The position numbers and the translations under genes were made by a program. This document shows, in pieces, positions 44,336 to 57,345 of a stretch of 64,000 nt of DNA. The notes below the pieces were generated by a model, which was given only the letters and a program-made list of their open reading frames with translations, did not search any database and had not been told where the DNA came from. Location: contig MU831835.1 in the NCBI GenBank assembly GCA_029204225.1, forward strand, positions 1 through 64,000, given 5' to 3'. Position 1 is the first letter of the stretch, and each line of letters starts with the position of its first letter. The stretch is from Diphasiastrum complanatum (taxonomy: Eukaryota > Streptophyta > Lycopodiopsida > Lycopodiales > Lycopodiaceae).

Positions 44336-44776
44336 AAATTCAACACTCATGTACAGTGTATTATATCCTTTTGTTTTTATTTGAGGTACTCAGTTATAAT
44401 AGAATAAAGAACGAGGATTTGAGAATATGTGTCTATGGCACAAGGACTATCAGGATCCATCAGAGTGATTCAAGAAAGAGGGCCTAAATTGACCGAACCG
44501 CTAATACAAGCAATTAATTCTTATGTATGAAGTTTGAATGGGAACCCCATGAATCAAACTTGTGGATAGAATCACGACTAATGTGGGAATGGAATGGGAA
44601 TGAGGATCTAGCATTTTTAGCATTTTTATGGGAACACCAAACGATCAGCCGTATATTTGTTAATTGCGAATAAGATACCTCTTGTCATTCACATTATGAC
44701 CTTGAAAGTCCGTCTATGCACATAGATATCATAGATGAATGGGTCCTAGATGATATTGCCACAACCATTCCACCCT
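44336..44776. other. No gene seen
   Basis: Downstream flank of the gypsy integrase; no LTR could be recognised. Confidence 0.45.
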
Positions 44777-44933
44777 GTACATATAGTTGTTCACTCAGGC
44801 ACCCATGCATGACCCAAGTTGTCATTGACGGGATGCGTGTCCCGTCGACTTGCCTCGTGGCGAGGCCAACTGATTCTTATCAACACATGGCCCAACAGTA
44901 CAGAGTAACACAGTGATTCTACTTTAATTCTAA
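44777..44933 (-). repeat. Truncated 3' LTR of copia element M
   Basis: Matches 49950-50112: TGTACATATAGTTGTTCACTC, CCCATGCATGACC, GTCCCGTCGACTTGCCT and GTGATTCTACTTTAATTCTAA. About 95 bp of its far end are missing at 44777. Confidence 0.8.
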
Positions 44934-45700
44934 CTTACAATCGATGGCCCTACTCAAATCTGATGGATTCTTATAGCTCCTTCACTAAGTGCCAACAAGT
45001 TGATTCTTTTCAATATAAGTAAAATTTGCAGGAAATACTCAAAAAATAATGGAACATCAGATTTTTTTCCTACAGCTTGGGCTCTTCGAATGAAGAAATA
45101 TGCAACAAACAGTTATTTACCTGTTCAAAGATTTTTGCTTTCTTTGCAGCCTGTGAACATGGAAAAATACAATCCATACGGAGTCAATTTCACAGCAACT
45201 TGTGCATCCCTCTCGACAACAACAATCAATACAACCAACAACACAGCAAAACCGACAACCTCTATTCCAGCATGAGGGGCATACTAACTAGGACTGAATA
45301 TCCTATGGTATCCCATCTGTTGTCCTGTAGCCCCTCCGTACTTCATGATGAAATTGTTTTTATTAAAGTGCTGTTAGCTTTCTTATAAGCCTATTGCTCT
45401 TCCTGTTTGAATTTCAAAAATGAGACTTTCAAATTGATGTGCAAATTGTCATTCTTACTGCCTTGCAATAATATCCTGCTGTGCATTATTAAGAACCTTT
45501 TCAGCCCAAATGCCATATCTAGACACAAATATGGTTTAGATGCACTGGGGACTCGGTAATTTGGACGCCGTTGTTTGTTGCACCAAGGAGACAGATCAGT
45601 CTACTGGTAATGTATTGTGTGGAATCCTTTGGATAATTAGCCTTGTATAATTTGTGATTTGTTGTTTCTTACAATTCATAAAGCTCTGGGCTCCAGGCGA
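44934..45700. other. Foreign segment inside copia element M
   Basis: Lies between the RT remnant and the 3' LTR but does not match the corresponding RT/RNase H part of the sister element at 53350-54660. No gene recognised. It replaces about 1.3 kb of pol. Confidence 0.5.
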
Positions 45701-48544
45701 TTTTGAAGAGGCTTTATTTTGTGTGTACCCTTTGTTCACCAATCTTGGTTTGTGCTTTGCTATACTTATATCTGCATGGTACTTAGTCCTGTATATCCAT
45801 TTGCAACCAATGGGTTTCTTACCAACTGGTGGTTCTACTAAGTCCCATGTGCTATGCTTAGCAATTGACTCCATCTCCTCTCCCATGGCCTTGACCCAAA
45901 TGTCATCATCCTTCGCTTCACCATAAGTCAAAGGTTCTTTGCTTTGAATAATGCTAGATAAGAGAACATAATTTGCTTCATACATTTCAGGTAGTGTCTT
46001 CTCTCTTGTTGATCTTCGTAGCTCTCCCTGGTTAGATGATCCTGGAAAGTCATCTATGTTGTGGCTCTCCAACAATCTCTCAAACCACTTAGGGAGCTTC
46101 CTGTCAGGTGATCGACTTCCTGGTGAAAATGTATCCCACGGTACATCCTTCTCCTTGCATTTGTCACCTACAATTTCAATCCTTCTTGCACCAAAAGGTT
46201 TGTCCCTACCTCTTCAACCTGTTTCTTGAGGTTGAGTAGTAGTATCTTGAGATGTATCCTCATGTTCATCACTCAGAAGATCAATGAATGGATCATCATC
46301 AGGTGGTATCCTTACTATACCATCTTTCCCAGTGGATGTGTCTATCTTCTTAACATCCTCGTCTTCATACATATTGGATTCATCAAAGATAGCATCACAG
46401 TTTATATGGATTTTGTTTTCCACTGGATCAAAACATCTATAGCCCTTCACACGATCATCATATTCTAGGAATATGCACTTGATAGCTTTTACATCAAGTT
46501 TGCGTCTCTCTTCCTTATGAATGTGTACAAAGGCCTTACATCCAAAGATTCGTAAGTGGTTCACCTTTGGCTTCTTCTTTGTGAATGGTTCCTTAGGTGT
46601 TATCTTTGGTATGACAATCGTAGGACTTCTATTTTGAAGATAGACTGTCGTGCTACATGCTTCTAGCCAGAAATCTTTTGGTAGTTTCATCTCAGCTAGC
46701 ATAGATCTCACACTTTCCACAATCGTACGATTCTTGAGCTCAACTACACCATTGAGAGCAGGAGTATGAGCTTGCGTGAATTGTCTTTTAATCCCACATT
46801 GATCACAAAGATGATTGAAGTCATTAGACTTGTACTCACCTCCACTATCTGATCTTAGGACTTTGATCTTCCTACCTATCTGATTTTCGACCAATGCTTT
46901 GAAGCTCTTGAAGTTATCAAATGCATCTAATTTCTTCTTCAAGAAGTAGATCCACGTCTTATGTGACATATCATCAATAAAGGTCATGAAATAGAAGGCT
47001 TTACCTAAGGACATGGTCCTCATAGGCCCGCATAAGTCTGTGTGGATTAAATCCAGGATGTTCTTTGCTCTTGCAACACCCCCTTTATTGAACTTCTCTT
47101 GATGCTGCTTCCCATATACACAGGATTCGCACATCGATTTCAAGTGATCTTCTATGGTAGGCAATCTTGTCACCATCTCCAATTTTCTCATCAAACTGAG
47201 GCTTCCCAAGTTCAAGTGACCAAGCCTCTTATGCCACAACTCAGTTTGCGATGGAATGGACGATACAAGTCCATGTTGCCCCTTAATTGTAGCATTCAAC
47301 TTGTACAATTTTGTATTGGGCTCTCTTACTCCATCCGCAATAACTTTGAACTTCTGGTTCACATCCTTCACAAAGCAACGATCATGGGCAAATTCTACTT
47401 TCAACTTTTGATCAGTAATGACTCCAACAGAAAGTAGATTTTTCTTCAAACCTGGTATGTAAAGTACCTCCCTGATCATCCTGCTTTTGCCATCAGGTAG
47501 TTGGATTGAATTGGTGCCTATCCCCTTGATCTTGCACACCTCACAATTTGCTTGTGAAACAGATGTTCCACTATCCAACACCTTCAAACTACTGAACCAA
47601 TTCTTGTTACCTATCATGCGTCTTGTGGCTCCCGAGTCAATATACCATGCTTGATCATCTTGATTAGATGACAACGCAGATATGAAGATGCTAGAGTCTT
47701 CAATCTCACCCTCATTGACAAGGTTACCTGCTTGTTTTGGTTTCCCCTTGCCTTGTTCCACCAAGAATTTGTGACATTCACTCTTCCAATGGCCCTTTTT
47801 ACCACAATGGAAGCACTTGCCTTTCTTCTTAGTTTTACTGGAAGATCCCTCATCCTCCTGAGACTTGGCAAATTGCTGCTTAGACTTCTTCTTGCCCTTG
47901 CCCTTGCCTTATTTTTGGCATGTCACAAGTGCCTGATCGTCAGTATTTTGACGTCGAGCCTTCACCGTTTCTCGCCATTGTTCTTCTTGCATCAAGATTC
48001 TTGTGAGCTCGTCAAAGGTTGGCAATCTTTCTCTTGATGCTATTGCACTCACAAACATCTGATAGGGTTCTGCAATGCCGCAGAATGCATTGTGCACCAG
48101 CTTCACATCACATATGTGCTCACCAATAGAATGCAGTTCATCTCTCATTGTCTTGATTCTGGTCATGTACATCTGACTGTGCTCTCCTTGCTCCATGCGG
48201 GCACTATTCAACTTTCACTTCAGAAACATGATTCTTGACAGATTTGACATCTCGAACTACTCCTTTAGCACATCCCATGCCTGTCTGGGTGTGACAGCAT
48301 CACAAATGTGGGTAATGATGTGATCCTTCACTAACAAGTTAATGAAGGTCAAAGCTTTTCTCATATTTTTGTCAAATACTTTGATATCTGCTTCATTTGG
48401 CGGCCTTCTCTCATCACTTCTGACGACTTCCCACATGTCTTTCTCCATCAATATGTTATTCATTTTGAATTTCCACACTGCATAGTTGGAAATCCCATCC
48501 AATTTGCTACTTTCACTCAAAATCGACTCTCCCATGTGTGCCAT
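45701..48544 (-). pseudogene. Ty1/copia gag-pol, element M (minus strand)
   Basis: The minus-strand gag starts MAHMGESILSESSKLDG (48544). The UBN2-like part runs through WKFKMNNILMEKDMWEVV to QAWDVLKE, then stops and resumes as QMYMTRIKTMRDELH. A zinc knuckle lies near 47825 (CFHCGKKGHWKSEC in the matching frame). The 516-codon frame 47764-46214 holds protease (AWYIDSGATRRMIGN), the pre-integrase finger LWHKRLGHLNLGSL, and integrase (HTDLCGPM, LRSDSGGEYKS, AHTPALNGVVELKNRT). RT begins in another frame with WVKAMGEEMESIAKHSTW and KKPIGCKWIYRTKYH, ending near 45710. Frame changes in gag disable it. It is the sister of the element at 50700-54660, inverted. Confidence 0.92.
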
Positions 48545-49844
48545 CGCAAAACTGCTTGAAACTTCTGCCTTAGGCTAAGAACAGTATGTTGAGGCCAACA
48601 GTGATGTAAGAAGTTGAAAATAATGACCTGCACTTTTTACCTTACCAGGCCACTTGCCGCTTTTTCACCAATTTGAAAGCCAAATCGGCGTTGCCTTCCA
48701 AAATGCACTCAGTCGTCAACTCCCAACAACGTGCCCAGTGGAATGGTGAAATCACTTCTCGCGTACTCCGAACACCTTCTCCACTGCAATCACTCTGTTT
48801 TGTTGTACCGTACTTGCAGGTACAGTTCGGGTGCCCTTTGTTTGGAGGTTATAGCCTATTGTTTGGGTCAAAACGGGCAAAGGACCCAAAAATAAGGACT
48901 TTTCTAGTTTTTGAACTGTTTCTTCACCTTGAAGAAACTTCAATCTCCACTTGTGAAGGGACCCAACTCAACTTTCAGTATGAAAATTTTTAATGAAGTT
49001 GAAGGCCAGAATGCACTTCACTTCTTCAGGGCCCTGTTCAAAGCCCATCCAATGGCTGAACCAAATCTTGTGGTCCACGTTTCTCTCCCATCACAAGTTT
49101 TGGACTATTGATGCATCTGACACCTCATCCAAAGGTCCAAATTGCATCTAGGCATTGCACCGCGCTCCTACAATCGCTATGGCCTTCCAGATGCTACGCT
49201 CTCACCCTGGTTCCACGCGCGAACAACCCGTGACCTCCCTGTCTGTGGCCGTGCCTCCCCACACTCATATTTTCTTGATCTAATTCGCCTGTGGATTGAT
49301 TTGAGCACAATATAAGGCCTGGAGCAGGGTCACCCTACTGATTCCAAGACTGTAGAGTGTTCACTCAAGAAATTCCGTGGAGAAACGACGATTTTAGCTC
49401 AACTTGACAAAGTGGCTTTTTTCACCTTTTTACTGCAAATCTGCTAGGTTAACTGTCTGGAGACAAATCTCTGACATAAACCTCATAATCTCTCCATGGC
49501 TGGTTGACAATGTGATTAGCTTCCATCCTGTCCTTACGACACCCAAAACGGTACACAAACAACGAAGAAATCACCAATTATGTATAAAAACTATAACCCC
49601 AAGCCCGGTATCAATTTTCAGCTGGCTTCAAAATTGTCAATTTTTCACCAAATTTTTTCCTGTCTAATGCTATGCATAGGCTAATAATCTCTCTGCTGAG
49701 CTTAGCAAGCCTCTATAAACTAGAAACCATGCACCAGTGCTTCTCTTTCCGTCTTCAACCCGCCGTAAACCCCGAACTCTCAGAAGACAGTTCTCCCAAA
49801 GCTCTCTTCAACGACGATGCTATACTGTGTACACTCCCTGTACG
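48545..49844 (-). other. Leader of copia element M
   Basis: About 1.3 kb between primer site and gag, unusually long. The part 48545-49100 is the inverted partner of 50130-50705; the part 49100-49844 has no copy in the other element. No coding frame is conserved. Confidence 0.65.
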
Positions 49845-49856
49845 GCTCTGATACCA
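49845..49856 (-). other. Primer binding site, tRNA-iMet type
   Basis: Minus-strand TGGTATCAGAGC two bases after the LTR end ATTCTAA. Confidence 0.9.
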
Positions 49857-49858
49857 AC

Positions 49859-50112
49859 TTAGAATCTGCTTTGCACAGGAACACAGATCATGTACACAGT
49901 AACACAGACAGAAAACACTCTCCACAACTTAGAATTTCTCAAAGTGAAATTACACTGTACATATAGTTGTTCACTCAAGCAACCCATGCATGACCTAGGT
50001 TTCCGTTGGCGGGACGCGTGTCCCGTCGACTTGCCTTGTGGCAAGGCCAACTGATCCTTATCCACTGATGGACACACAGTACAGTAACACAGTGATTCTA
50101 CTTTAATTCTAA
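49859..50112 (-). repeat. 5' LTR of copia element M
   Basis: 254 bp, starting TTAGAATTAAAG and ending AGATTCTAA on the minus strand; TTAGAAT...ATTCTAA are terminal inverted repeats. A same-family LTR lies at 54718-54974 in the opposite direction. A GC-rich palindrome-like core, GGGACGCGTGTCCCG, is kept in every copy. Confidence 0.85.
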
Positions 50113-50129
50113 TTGTTTCAAGATCAACG

Positions 50130-50700
50130 GCTCAGATTGTGCTACCTAGGAGAGATGTCCACAGTTGGATGAAAATCAACCATTGGATGGAGTCTGAAGG
50201 GTTGTTGAAGAGGGCCTTTAAGGAGTGAAGTGCATTTTGGCCTTCAACTTCATTAAAAATTTTCATACTGAAATGGGAGTTGGGTCCCTTCACAAGTAAA
50301 GAGTGAAGTTTTTTCAATGGTGAAGAAACAGTTAAAAAACAAAGAAAATCCCTATTTTTGGGTCCTTTGCCCGTTTTGACCCAAACGAAAGGCTATAACC
50401 TCCAAACGAAGGGCACCCGAACTGTACCTACAAGTACGATACAACAAAACAAAGTGATTGCAGCGGAGAAAGTGTTCGGAGTGCGCCAGAAGTGATTTCA
50501 CCATTTCATTGGGCACGAATTTGGGAGTTGACGATTGAGTGCATTTTGGAAGGCGACGCCGATTCGGCTTTCAAATTGGTGGAAACGTGGTGAGTGGCCT
50601 GGTAATGAAAAAAGTGCAGGTCATTATTTTCAACTTTTGACATCACTGTTGGCCTCGGCATACTGTTTTTAGCCTATGGCAAAAGTTTCAAGCAGTTTTG
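50130..50700 (+). other. Leader of copia element P
   Basis: Inverted copy of 48545-49100. The first ~750 bp of leader, the primer site and the 5' LTR of this element are missing; instead the LTR of element M lies directly upstream. Confidence 0.65.
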
Positions 50701-53700
50701 CGATGGCAAACATATGAGAGTCCATTTTGAGTGAAAGTAGCCGCCAAATGAAGTGGATATCAAAGTGTTTGACAAAAAGATGAGGAAATCTTTGACCTTG
50801 ATTAACTTGTCAGTGAAGGATCACATCATTACCCACATTTGTGATGCTGTTACACCCAGACAGGCATGAGATGTGCTAAAAGAGCAGTTTGAGACATCAA
50901 ATCTGTCAAGAATCATGTTTCTAAGTCAAAGCTGAATAGTGCCCGAATGGAGCAAGGAGAGCACATTCAGACGTACATGACCAAAATCAAGACAATGAGT
51001 GATGAACTGCATTCTATTGGTGAGCACATACGTGATGTGGAGCTGGTGCACAATGCATTGTGTGGCATTGCAGAACCCTATCAGATGTTTGTGAGTGGAA
51101 TAGCATCAAGAAAACGATTGCCAACCTTTGACGAGCTCACAAGAATCTTGATGCAGAAAAAGCAATGGCGATAAATGGTGAAAGCTAGACGTCAAAAAAC
51201 TGACGATCAGGCACTTGCAACACGCCAAAAACAAGGCAAGGGCGAGGGCAAGAAGAAGTCTAAGCAACAATTTGTCAAGTCTTAGGAGGATGAGGGATCT
51301 TCCAGTAAGACCAAGAAGAAAGGCAAGTGCTTCCATTGTGGTAAAAGGGGCCATTGGAAGAGTGAATGTCACAAATTCTTGGCGGAACAAGGCAAGGGGA
51401 AACCAAAACAAGAAGGTAAACTTGTCGATGAGGGTGACATTGAAGACTCTAGCATCTTCATATCTACATTGTCATCTAATCAAGATAATCAAGCATGGTA
51501 TATTGACTCAGGAGCCAGAAGACACATGACAGGTAACAAAAATTGGTTCAGTAGCATGAAAGTGTTGGATAATGGAACATCCGTTTCACAAGCAAATGGC
51601 GAGGTGTGCAAGATCAAGGGGATAGGCATCGTTTCAATCTAACTACCTGATGGCAAAAGTAGGATGATCAGGGAGGTACTTTACGTACCAGGTTTGAAAA
51701 AAAATCTACTTTCTGTTGGAGTCATTACTGATCAAAAGTTGAAAGTAGAATTCGCCCATGATCATTGCTTTGTGAAGGATATGAACCAAAAGTTCAAAGC
51801 TATTCTGGATGGAGTAAGAGAGCCCAATACAAAATTGTATAGGATGAATGCTACAATCAACTTGGAAATCTTCTGTTTGATGAGAAAATTGGAGATGGTA
51901 ACAAGATTGCCTACCATAGAAGATCGCTTGAAATTGCATGTGAATCTTGTGTATATGGGAAGCAACATCAAGAGAAGTTCAATAAAGGGGGCGTTGCAAG
52001 AGCAAAGAACATCCTGGAATTAATCCACACAGACTTATGCGGGCCTATGAGGACCATGTCCTTAGGTAAAGCCTTCTATTTCATGACCTTTATTGATGAT
52101 ATGTCACATAAGACGTGGATCTACTTCTTGAAGAAGAAATTAGATGCATTTGATAACTTCAAGAGCTTCAAAGCATTGGTCGAAAATCAGACAGGTAGGA
52201 AGATCAAAGTCCTAAGATCAGATTGTGGAGGTGAGTACAAGTCTAATGACTTCAATCATCTTTGTGATCAATGTGGGATTAAAAGACAACTCACGCAAGC
52301 TCATACTCCTGCTCTCAATGGTTTAGCTGAGCGCAAGAATCAGACGATTGTGGAAAGTGCCAAATATATGCTAGTTGAGATGAAACTACCAAAAGATTTT
52401 TGGTCAGAAGCATGCAGCACGATAGTGTATCTTCAAAATAGAAGTTGTACCATTGCCATACCAAAGATAACACCTGAGGAAGCATTCACAAATAAGAAGC
52501 CAAAGGTGAACCACTTGCAAATCTTTGGATGTAAGGCCTTTGTACACATTCCTAAGGAAGAGAGACGTAAACTTGATGTAAAAGCTATCAAGTGCATATT
52601 CCTAGGATATGATGATCGTGTGAAGGGCTATAGATGTTTTGATCCAGTGGAAAACAAAGTCCATATAAGCCATGATGTTGACTTTGATGAATCCAAGATG
52701 TATGAAGGCGAGGATGCTGAGAAGATAGAGACATCGAGTGGAAAAGATGGTATAGTGAGGATACCACCTGATGATGATCCATTTATTAATCTTCCAAGTG
52801 ATGAAAAAGAGGATACATCTTAGCATACTACTACTCAACCTCAAGAGATAGGTTGGAGAGGTAGGGACAAACCTTTTGGTGCAAAAAGGATTGAAGTTGC
52901 AGGTGAAAAACGCAAGGAGAAGGATGTACCGTGGGATACATTTTCACCAGGAAACCGATCACCTGACATGAAGCTCCCTAAGTGGTTTGAGAGATTGTTG
53001 GAGAGCCACGATATGGATGACTTTCCAGGATCATCTATCCAGGGAGAGCTATGAAGATGAACAAGAGAGAAGACACAACCTGAAAGGTATGAAGCAAATT
53101 ATGCTCTCTTATCTAGCATTATTCAAAGCAAAGAACCTTCGACTTATGGTGAAGCGAAGGATGATGACATTGGGTCAAGGCCATGGGAGAGGAGATGGAG
53201 TCAATTGCTAAGCATAGCACATGGGACTTAGTAGAACCACAGTTGGCAAGAAACCCATTGGTTGCAAATGGGTATACAGGACTAAGTACCATGCAGATGG
53301 AAGTATAGCAAAGCATAAGGAAAGATTGGTGATCAAAGGGTATGCACAAAGTAAAGGCATCGACTATGAGGATATGTTTGCATCGGTTTGTAAGTGGAAT
53401 ACTCTACGTCTACTTGTTGATTTGGCTTCACATTTTGGTAGGCCTTTGCATCAGATGGATGTGAAATCTGCTTTTCTAAATGGTGAGTTAGAAGAAGAAG
53501 TGTTCATGGATCAACCTAAAGGCTTTGTAGCGAAGGGACAGGAAAATAAAGTATGTCGCTTGAGAAAAGTGCCTTACGGTCTTAAAAAGGCACCACGTGC
53601 GTGGTATAGCAAGATTGATGCCTACTATTGTTCAAAGGGGATGGTGAGAATACATTCTGATCCAAATCTATATGTCTTATGCTTTGATGGTATGGTTGCC

Positions 53701-54660
53701 CTGATTTCTCTTTACGTTGATGAGTTGATTATTATGGAAAATAATCAAGAGATGATAGACATGATCAAGAAAGACCTCATGGAACATTTCGAGATGACAG
53801 ATTTCAGCCTGATGCATTATTGCCTTGGAGTAGAGGTGTGGCAAAAAGGACACAAAGTGGGTTTAACTCAGTTGAAGTACGTCAAAGAGTTGCTGCACAG
53901 GTTTGGGTTGCAGGATTGCAAACCAGTAAATACTCCTATTGAACCAGGTAAAAAGCTTTCTAAGCTTGATGAGTCACAGTCATTTGATGCTACGTTGTAT
54001 AGACAGTTAGTAGGGAGCTTGATTACCTTACCACGACTAGACCAGATATATGCTATGTTGTTGGCATTGTAAGTCAGTTTATGCTAGCACCTACGAAAAC
54101 GCATTGGAAGGCAGCTAAACGCATTTTGCGTTATGTGAAAGGCACTTCAGATTATGACTTGATTTGCAGGAAGCATGATGGTTTACCTGAGTTGTGTGGC
54201 TATGTGGATGCAGATTGGGGAGGTGACTATGATGATCATAGATCCACCACAAGTATGTATTCCAGGTTTGTGGTAGTTGCTTTTCCTGCTCTAGTAAAAA
54301 GCAAAGTACAATTGCTCTATCCACCACAGAAGCAGGGTATAAGGCAATGTGTAGTGCAGCACATGAAGCTATATGGTTGAGACAAATCTTGGAAGAAGTT
54401 GGCATGAAGCTGAAAAATCCCACGACATTACATAGCGACAGTCATAGTGGCATTCAGCTAGCAAAGAATCCAATGTTCCATGCTAGAACTAAACACATTG
54501 AGATTCAGTATCACTTTATACGTGAGAGGCTGCTGAGTCGTGAAATTCATGTTGTTCATTGTAGCACAGAAGAACAACTAGCTGATATTTTCACTAAGCC
54601 ACTTGTTGGAGAAAAGTTTGATAAGTTTAGATCAAAGCTTTCTATACTTGAAGTTTATTG
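50701..54660 (+). pseudogene. Ty1/copia gag-pol, element P (plus strand)
   Basis: Gag from about 50705 (stops at 50740 and 50868), QTYMTKIKTMSDELHSIGE at 50965, zinc knuckle CFHCGKRGHWKSEC near 51330. Protease: AWYIDSGARRHMTGN at 51494. Pre-integrase region partly deleted near 51860. Integrase at 52030-52823: HTDLCGPM, LRSDCGGEYKS and HTPALNGLAERKNQT, with D-D-E retained. RT at 53221-54072: KPIGCKWVYRTKYH, MDVKSAFLNGELEEEVFM, YGLKKAPRAWY, and YVDELIIM, where the second Asp of YVDD is Glu. RNase H to 54660: YVDADWGGD, RTKHIEIQYHFIRE and EEQLADIFTKPL. Several stops remain, but frames are long, so this is the youngest-looking element here. Confidence 0.93.
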
Positions 54661-54717
54661 AATTTAAAGCTATGTATATGACTGTATAAAAAGTAGACTC
54701 TACTTTAAGAAAGAGAG

Positions 54718-54974
54718 TTAGAATTAAAGTAGAATCACTGTGCTACTGTACTGTGGGTCCTATCAGTTGGCCTCGCCACAAGGCAAGTCGACGGGACACG
54801 CGTCCCGCCAACGGCAACCTGGGTCATGCATGGGTTGTCTGATTGAACAACTATATGAAAAAGCGTAATTTCATTTTGAAAAATACAATTGCTATGTGAG
54901 CTTGCAGTGGAGAGTGTTTTCTGTCTGTGTTACTGTGTAGCATGATCTGTGTTCCTGTGCAAAGCAAATTCTAA
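54718..54974 (+). repeat. 3' LTR of copia element P
   Basis: 257 bp, TTAGAATTAAAG to AAATTCTAA, preceded by the purine-rich AAGAAAGAGAG. Homologous to 49859-50112 reversed. Confidence 0.87.
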
Positions 54975-56154
54975 GCCATATTTATAGCTGTCAGAGTCTT
55001 TTGATTTATTGTAATTATAGCTTACAAGATGATTAACAGCCACTTAAACAAGATCCATAGATCCGTTATTGGTGCATCATGAAGGAGGAGAAGTATAGAG
55101 TAGCGTATTTACCATATGCGTCGTAGTGCAAGGATGTAAGCTGTGATGGCCGTAGTCTGTCCGCAATCATTTGAACAACCGCTGGTCGTTCGATCAGCTG
55201 TTGATTGTTTGCTTTTGTAGGTGATCATTTGCTGCCTTCGTTGATAACCGTAAGTGATAACTTGCGTAGCTAATCAATGAGATGGGTCAACGGTTGTTAG
55301 TTGACTTTGTAGGAACTTGCAAATTGTTGTCGCTGGTCAATTTCGTTGATAACCATAAGTAGGTTGCTTACGTTTTCAAATGATTGAGGAGAGTTGACTC
55401 TGGTCATAGCTTCCATCATAGGAGATCGTAAGAAAGTCACTTGTGGTGGTCGACGGATTTTTGCAATTGCTCGTAGATAGTACTACCTACAGATTTTAAT
55501 GACTCCCTTGTGGTTTGTGGTTTGAGTCATGCTTCTCCATAAACATTGATTTAATGGTTCCCTTTGGTCAGATCTGGCGATGGCTTTGCAGTTCTGTCTG
55601 ATTTGACTTTGCATGTATTTTGCAGACTGATTTAGGGAGAGAGAATTTTTGAGAGTAGAAAGAGGGTGAAGGGATGAGTAGGAGAAGACTAGAATTCTAA
55701 CAAGAGAGAGCAGGAATATGCAAGGGGGTGCGATTTACATGTACGTTATGATGATCAACATTCACTTGTTTATTAATACATACAATTTCGTACATGTTTG
55801 TTGCATCCCTAATACATTTAGTTCCATTTCGTTCAGTACAAAAAATACAATGCACTGTGGATGCATGGACAATACTTTTGTACGGAGTGCATTGACAAAA
55901 ATAGAAACATGTACGATTGTGGAGTCATGGCAAATTTTACACAAGAGAGTTGAGAAAGCACGTCGAACACCAATTTACCCTCTTTTCAACTTGATTATTG
56001 TGGGACAATCAATGACATCCTCGAAGTTGATTTAGACAATTCAGCTTTTTCATATTTGATGTCAAATGGTTCAAAGTTATTTGCAATGGTCCCAAAATTT
56101 TGTGCATTGCTTAGTCTAAAGATCAAGGCATTCATCGATTCAGATTAAGGGAGG
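54975..56154. other. No gene seen
   Basis: Contains short repeated phrases such as GTTGATAACC(G/A)TAAGT at 55241 and 55349. The right part (55718-56035) has overlapping short frames on both strands, without a recognisable family. Confidence 0.4.
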
Positions 56155-57345
56155 GAGTTGGATTTATCTCTTCTACTCTCCTAAATTTTATTTTAATCTG
56201 CCTCCATTCATGCTGTATTTTTACTCATGTTGTCACACAGTGTGCATATTTACATGTAAAATAAGACAGGCAAAAAACTAGACTGTCTGCATAAATACAA
56301 ATAAATTTCCACAGGCAAAAAAGGCGAAAAATGCAACACTTTGTTTTTATATGTGATTTGTGACAGGCAAAAAAGGTGACACTGCCTTACAAAATGTCGA
56401 AGGTGCCCTAGGAAAAGCGGAGGCACCCTGTAAATCAAAAGGCATTTGTCAAAGTGTTGCATTTTTTGCATCTTCACCAACGTTCATTTCAGGAAAGGCT
56501 GACGTCACAGCCTTCTCACATTCATCCCATGCAACCATGCTAACAGATTTGACAACGACATTAGCCACCCACGATCTCCTATAGACAACACATCCACTTT
56601 GTACTTTTTTCATCTGCACACATGTAAAATTGTGTATATATTTGAATACCATTTTCGTATTCTGTAGTGTGTGTGAAAATAATAGCATCAGAAACTTATC
56701 AAAGATAGACGAAGTAGATGCCTTGTGCATTGATTCTTTTGTATTGTCAATAACAAGTTCATTATTTTTACAGATTGAATTAGCTTTGTAGAGCATGTGG
56801 TTTCGTCCGCTATTGTCTTGTGCTCCACAACATTATTGATATGTATTTTTTGCTATACATAATCTGATAACGATTCCATTTTGTTCTACGTTCAGATTTG
56901 TGTCAATATTGCTATGCTTTTCTACATTCTGTCTGACTCTCTTATTGCTCAATCTGGTAATATGTTCTTAGCAAATTATTATTAGTCTAGCTGTTGGTGA
57001 CTAATATTTAGTCTTGCCTTTTGCGACTAATTCACGATTGATTATCAGTCGAGCTCAGTCTAGCTCTTCGCGAATTCGTGACTAATAATTTGTCTAGTTG
57101 TTCGCGACAAATTATTCTTCTGATGTTTTGTCGCTTAATGTTTGGCTACTAATCAGATCGACCATGATTTCTATCACTAACATTTTGTTCATTTCTGATA
57201 GGCGTAGTCTGCTTAGGGAAAGAGTAATATAGCTCATTACGCTACGCACGAACACTTTCCGTTCAAGTTCGCTTCTTTTCATGTTCATTTCTTTTTGAGC
57301 TATTTTAGTTTCTCACACTCTCACACCCTCTTTCAGTTCCCAACA
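56155..57345 (+). repeat. Most complete LTR of family L1
   Basis: About 1.19 kb from GGATTTATCTC to the CCCAACA end, sharing its length with 12870-11850 (reverse) and its last 500 bp with 2765-3166. Includes GTCTAGCTCTTCGCGAATTC and TTAATGTTTGGCTAC. No internal domain adjoins it, so it acts as a solo LTR. Its right end lies inside the tnp2 gene of CACTA copy B. Confidence 0.7.

Noticed and set aside
47099-47437. Plus-strand frame of 112 codons
   Set aside because: Antisense of the copia integrase/pre-integrase frame; the coding strand has clear domains.
49845-49856. Possible tRNA gene suggested by TGGTATCAGAGC
   Set aside because: No cloverleaf surrounds it; it is the retroelement primer site complementary to initiator tRNA-Met.
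55718-56035. Overlapping plus and minus frames before the L1 LTR, considered as more tnp2 coding sequence
   Set aside because: Neither frame shows tnp2 motifs, although position suggests CACTA remains could lie here.
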